From an uncultured Colwellia sp. (lineage in GTDB: Bacteria; Pseudomonadota; Gammaproteobacteria; Enterobacterales; Alteromonadaceae): a DNA stretch of 57,872 bases. The stretch is from positions 1 through 57,872 of the forward strand of contig CAJXRC010000006.1 in NCBI GenBank assembly GCA_913058405.1, given 5' to 3'. The translations under genes and the position numbers were made by a program. The notes beneath the pieces are model-generated. The model was given only the letters and a program-made list of their open reading frames with translations, did no database searches and was not told the DNA's origin. The first letter of the stretch is position 1. Each line of letters begins with the position of its first letter. Shown here one piece after another: positions 55,652-57,872 of this stretch.

Positions 55652-57227
55652 ACCTCAACTAAAATTGCATGCTTTTGCAATAATTGGCTTATTCTTATCA
55701 ACCAGCTCTTTAGCAGGTGAATGGCAATTTAATCCTAGTTTAGGCCTTACTGAAACATATACTAATAATGTTGAACTGAATCGACTAAATAAACAATCAA
55801 GTTTAGTGAGTCAGTTTATTATTGGTGCGGATGCTAATTATAGCTCAAGAAAATTGCAGTTCTCATTTGCAGGTACCGAAACCCTTGCAGCTTATAGTCA
55901 CGATAGTGAGCTTAATGATGATTATCAAACTTTACGCGCTGATACCTCATACTCTCTTTGGCAAGATAAGTTGCAAGTCATTGCTAGTTCATCAATAACT
56001 AACATCAGTAAAAACGATAGCGACAATAGTTTAGCTGATTTAGTCAGTGGCGATACCATTCAACAACGTGACCATTCTGCGGGCTTTCAATTTAATACAG
56101 CTAACAGCGATTATTCTCTATACTCTTCCCTTATTTACAGCTTAACAGAAACGGAAGATAATATAGGTGAAAGCAATGGTTACACGGCATTAATAAATAG
56201 TGATAATGGCAATGCCGCTCGTTATGTTTTTTGGCAGATAGACGGTTCTTTTTCTAATCGAGAAAATAACAGTTTTACCAGTGAAAACTACCAATTAGAA
56301 ACCAAAATAGGTGCTATAACTCCCTATAAATTAAATCCTTTTATTCGTGTATACAATGAAAGAGTCACAGGTACTTTGGCCGGTAGTAATCCCGATGCTA
56401 TTCCCTCATGGGGCCCAGGATTTCGGTATCAAGCAGCTAAACACTTAATTATTGATGTCTCATATAACTATATTAGAGACGATTCAACAACAAGTGACGA
56501 CGAACGAACAAGTGACGACTATATTGCTGCCGATATAAATTGGCAACCCTCAGCACGAACATCTCTAAAGGCTGGATACTCTAAGCGCTTTTTTGGTGAT
56601 TCTTATGAGTTAGATTTTTTACATAGAACTCGGCGATTAAGCAATAGTATTTCTTATCATGAAACCATTGAAGTTTTTGATCGTAATAATTTTCGACAAG
56701 TGAATAATAATATTTGGTGTCCTATTACCGCTAGCGCCGTTGAAGATTGTTTACCTTTAGGCGAAACTCCTAGTGACACTACAGGTTTTATCAGTGTACC
56801 TGTAAGCTCGCTTGAGCAAGATGTAACTAATGAGTTTTCGTTAAACAAGCGCTTAGCTTGGACATCAACGTTAGCCTTAGCACGCACTACCTTTACCCTA
56901 GGTATATCTAACCGAGAGAGAGAGAGCTTAAGTACTGGCATCATTGATAGTTATCTTGACAGCCGTTTAACTGTTATGCGTAGAATGAGTGCTAGAAGTA
57001 ATTTTACTATCTATGTTAATTACAGCAAAAATGTATTTGATAAAGAGAGGCCTGATGGTCCGAGACAAGAAGATATTTATAAAACACTATCGACTACTTA
57101 CAATAGAAGTCTAGCATCATCACTCAATGCTTTTATAACGTTACAATACCTTGATCGAGAGTCAAACATTGAGCGTTACACTTATACAGAAGCACGCGCT
57201 TCCATTAATTTAACAAAAGATTTCTAA
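55611..57227 (+). CDS. XrtA-associated outer-membrane beta-barrel protein
   Basis: A roughly 538-residue protein of the TIGR03016 PEP-CTERM-associated family. After a short N-terminal extension, a signal sequence (HAFAIIGLFLSTSSLAG) precedes a region of alternating amphipathic strands with aromatic ends (FNPSLGLTETYTNNVELN at the start; YTEARASINLTKDF at the end, with terminal Phe as in outer-membrane barrels). It may be the outer-membrane conduit for the polymer, since the export lipoprotein lacks its own barrel helix. Start: of several in-frame ATGs, the one at 55611 has AAAAAGG six bases before it; 55605 and 55632 are alternatives. It overlaps the kinase gene by 41 bases. Confidence 0.88.
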   Translation: MAIMDMAMVEKISRPQLKLHAFAIIGLFLSTSSLAGEWQFNPSLGLTETYTNNVELNRLNKQSSLVSQFIIGADANYSSRKLQFSFAGTETLAAYSHDSELNDDYQTLRADTSYSLWQDKLQVIASSSITNISKNDSDNSLADLVSGDTIQQRDHSAGFQFNTANSDYSLYSSLIYSLTETEDNIGESNGYTALINSDNGNAARYVFWQIDGSFSNRENNSFTSENYQLETKIGAITPYKLNPFIRVYNERVTGTLAGSNPDAIPSWGPGFRYQAAKHLIIDVSYNYIRDDSTTSDDERTSDDYIAADINWQPSARTSLKAGYSKRFFGDSYELDFLHRTRRLSNSISYHETIEVFDRNNFRQVNNNIWCPITASAVEDCLPLGETPSDTTGFISVPVSSLEQDVTNEFSLNKRLAWTSTLALARTTFTLGISNRERESLSTGIIDSYLDSRLTVMRRMSARSNFTIYVNYSKNVFDKERPDGPRQEDIYKTLSTTYNRSLASSLNAFITLQYLDRESNIERYTYTEARASINLTKDF

Positions 57228-57228
57228 C

Positions 57229-57872
57229 ATGTATGAAAGTTACTATGGTTTTAGTGAACGACCTTTTCAATTAAGCCCTGACCCACGTTTTTTCTTTGCA
57301 ACAAATCACCATCAACGTGCTTTATCTTATTTACAATACGGTTTAGATCAAGGTGAAGGCTTTATTGTTATTACTGGGCCTATCGGTACAGGAAAAACAA
57401 CGATAGCTCGTAATTTATTAGCTAATATAGCCGATGAAAACATCGTTGCTGCACAATTAGTTACTACAAAATTAACACCCGGTGAGTTACTTGATCTAGT
57501 TGCTGCAGAGTTTAAAATAACAGTTACAGGTAACAGCAAAGCAGATGTATTGCAAAGTATAGAAAAGTTCTTAATTAACTTAAATAAGCAAGGTAAACGC
57601 GCCTTATTGTTGGTCGATGAAGCACAAAACTTGCCCATTGAAACGGTTGAAGAGTTGAGAATGCTTTCGAACTTCCAGCTCGATAATAAGCCGCTTATTC
57701 AGAGTTTTTTGTTGGGTCAAGAAGAGTTAAAGGCAATTATATCTGCCCCTGATATGGAGCAGTTTAGACAGCGTATCATTGCTTCAGCCCATCTAAAGCC
57801 ACTTAATTCCGAAGAAGTTAAAAATTATATTAATCATAGATTGACGCAAGCTAATTGCTGTATCTTATACAC
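57229..57872 (+). CDS. XrtA-associated secretion ATPase (partial, runs off the window)
   Basis: The first 214 residues of an ExeA-like AAA ATPase of the PEP-CTERM locus subfamily (TIGR03015). The start MYESYYGFSERPFQLSPDPR is characteristic. Walker A is GPIGTGKTT (50-58) and Walker B LLLVDEAQ (126-133, Asp130-Glu131); LGQEELKAII and FRQRIIASAHLKPL match the sensor and arginine-finger region. The gene begins one base after the barrel stop codon and is cut by the window end at 57872. ATP-driven assembly or export of the polymer is the presumed role. Confidence 0.92.
   Translation, partial: MYESYYGFSERPFQLSPDPRFFFATNHHQRALSYLQYGLDQGEGFIVITGPIGTGKTTIARNLLANIADENIVAAQLVTTKLTPGELLDLVAAEFKITVTGNSKADVLQSIEKFLINLNKQGKRALLLVDEAQNLPIETVEELRMLSNFQLDNKPLIQSFLLGQEELKAIISAPDMEQFRQRIIASAHLKPLNSEEVKNYINHRLTQANCCILY

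Noticed and set aside
1-57872. CRISPR array, tRNA or rRNA genes, prophage or integrase genes
   Set aside because: No regularly spaced repeats, cloverleaf sequences or phage-type proteins were found on reading both strands.

Overview
The window reads as chromosome of a marine, AT-rich gammaproteobacterium, most likely Colwellia or a close Colwelliaceae relative. This is inferred from the protein flavour of polA, gor and prlC, from a dispersed inverted-repeat family (TATACCCG ends) that I associate with Colwellia, and from a complete exosortase A (XrtA) exopolysaccharide locus. No rRNA, tRNA or CRISPR was found.

Region by region. (1) 1-15.3 kb is mostly core chromosome: polA (minus strand) with its terminator and two consensus DnaA boxes upstream, a DUF4399 periplasmic protein, a TPR/transglutaminase-like lipoprotein, glutathione reductase, a 1529-residue sensor with propeller, PAS, GGDEF and EAL domains, oligopeptidase A (prlC) and a Tag-like DNA glycosylase. 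Two copies of the inverted-repeat element, and a third fragment at the window start, sit in the gaps. (2) 15.4-21.0 kb (plus strand) is an O-acylation and surface module: an AlgI-like MBOAT acyltransferase, its SGNH-like partner and a large lipoprotein with cysteine-bearing B-repeats. (3) 21.1-26.1 kb (minus) holds a membrane acyltransferase, manC, a PP-loop protein and an ATP-grasp protein. (4) 26.2-28.9 kb (plus) is a glycosyltransferase and a Wzx-type flippase. (5) 28.9-52.3 kb (minus) is one long run of nearly abutting genes. Its promoter-distal part is variable: deacetylases, an orphan protein, a second ATP-grasp, two membrane-anchored lyase-like proteins, an acyltransferase, the ligase/polymerase, a previously overlooked 38-residue membrane protein and a CapK-like ligase. 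Its promoter-proximal part is the conserved XrtA set: glycosyltransferases, amidotransferase, exosortase A fused to EpsI, FemAB, deacetylase and the priming sugar transferase. (6) 52.5 kb to the end (plus) is the divergent export operon: Wza-like lipoprotein, Wzz-like chain-length protein, tyrosine autokinase, outer-membrane barrel and the start of the secretion ATPase.

Together the genes describe a Wzx/Wzy-type exopolysaccharide made on undecaprenyl phosphate. It is primed by the EpsB-type transferase, built by five or six glycosyltransferases (one GDP-mannose supply gene is present), and modified by deacetylation, O-acylation, amidation and perhaps ATP-dependent ligation. It is then flipped, polymerised, trimmed by lyases and exported. 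The locus is tied to PEP-CTERM protein sorting by exosortase A. No PEP-CTERM substrate and no PrsK/PrsR regulator lies in this window, so those must be elsewhere.
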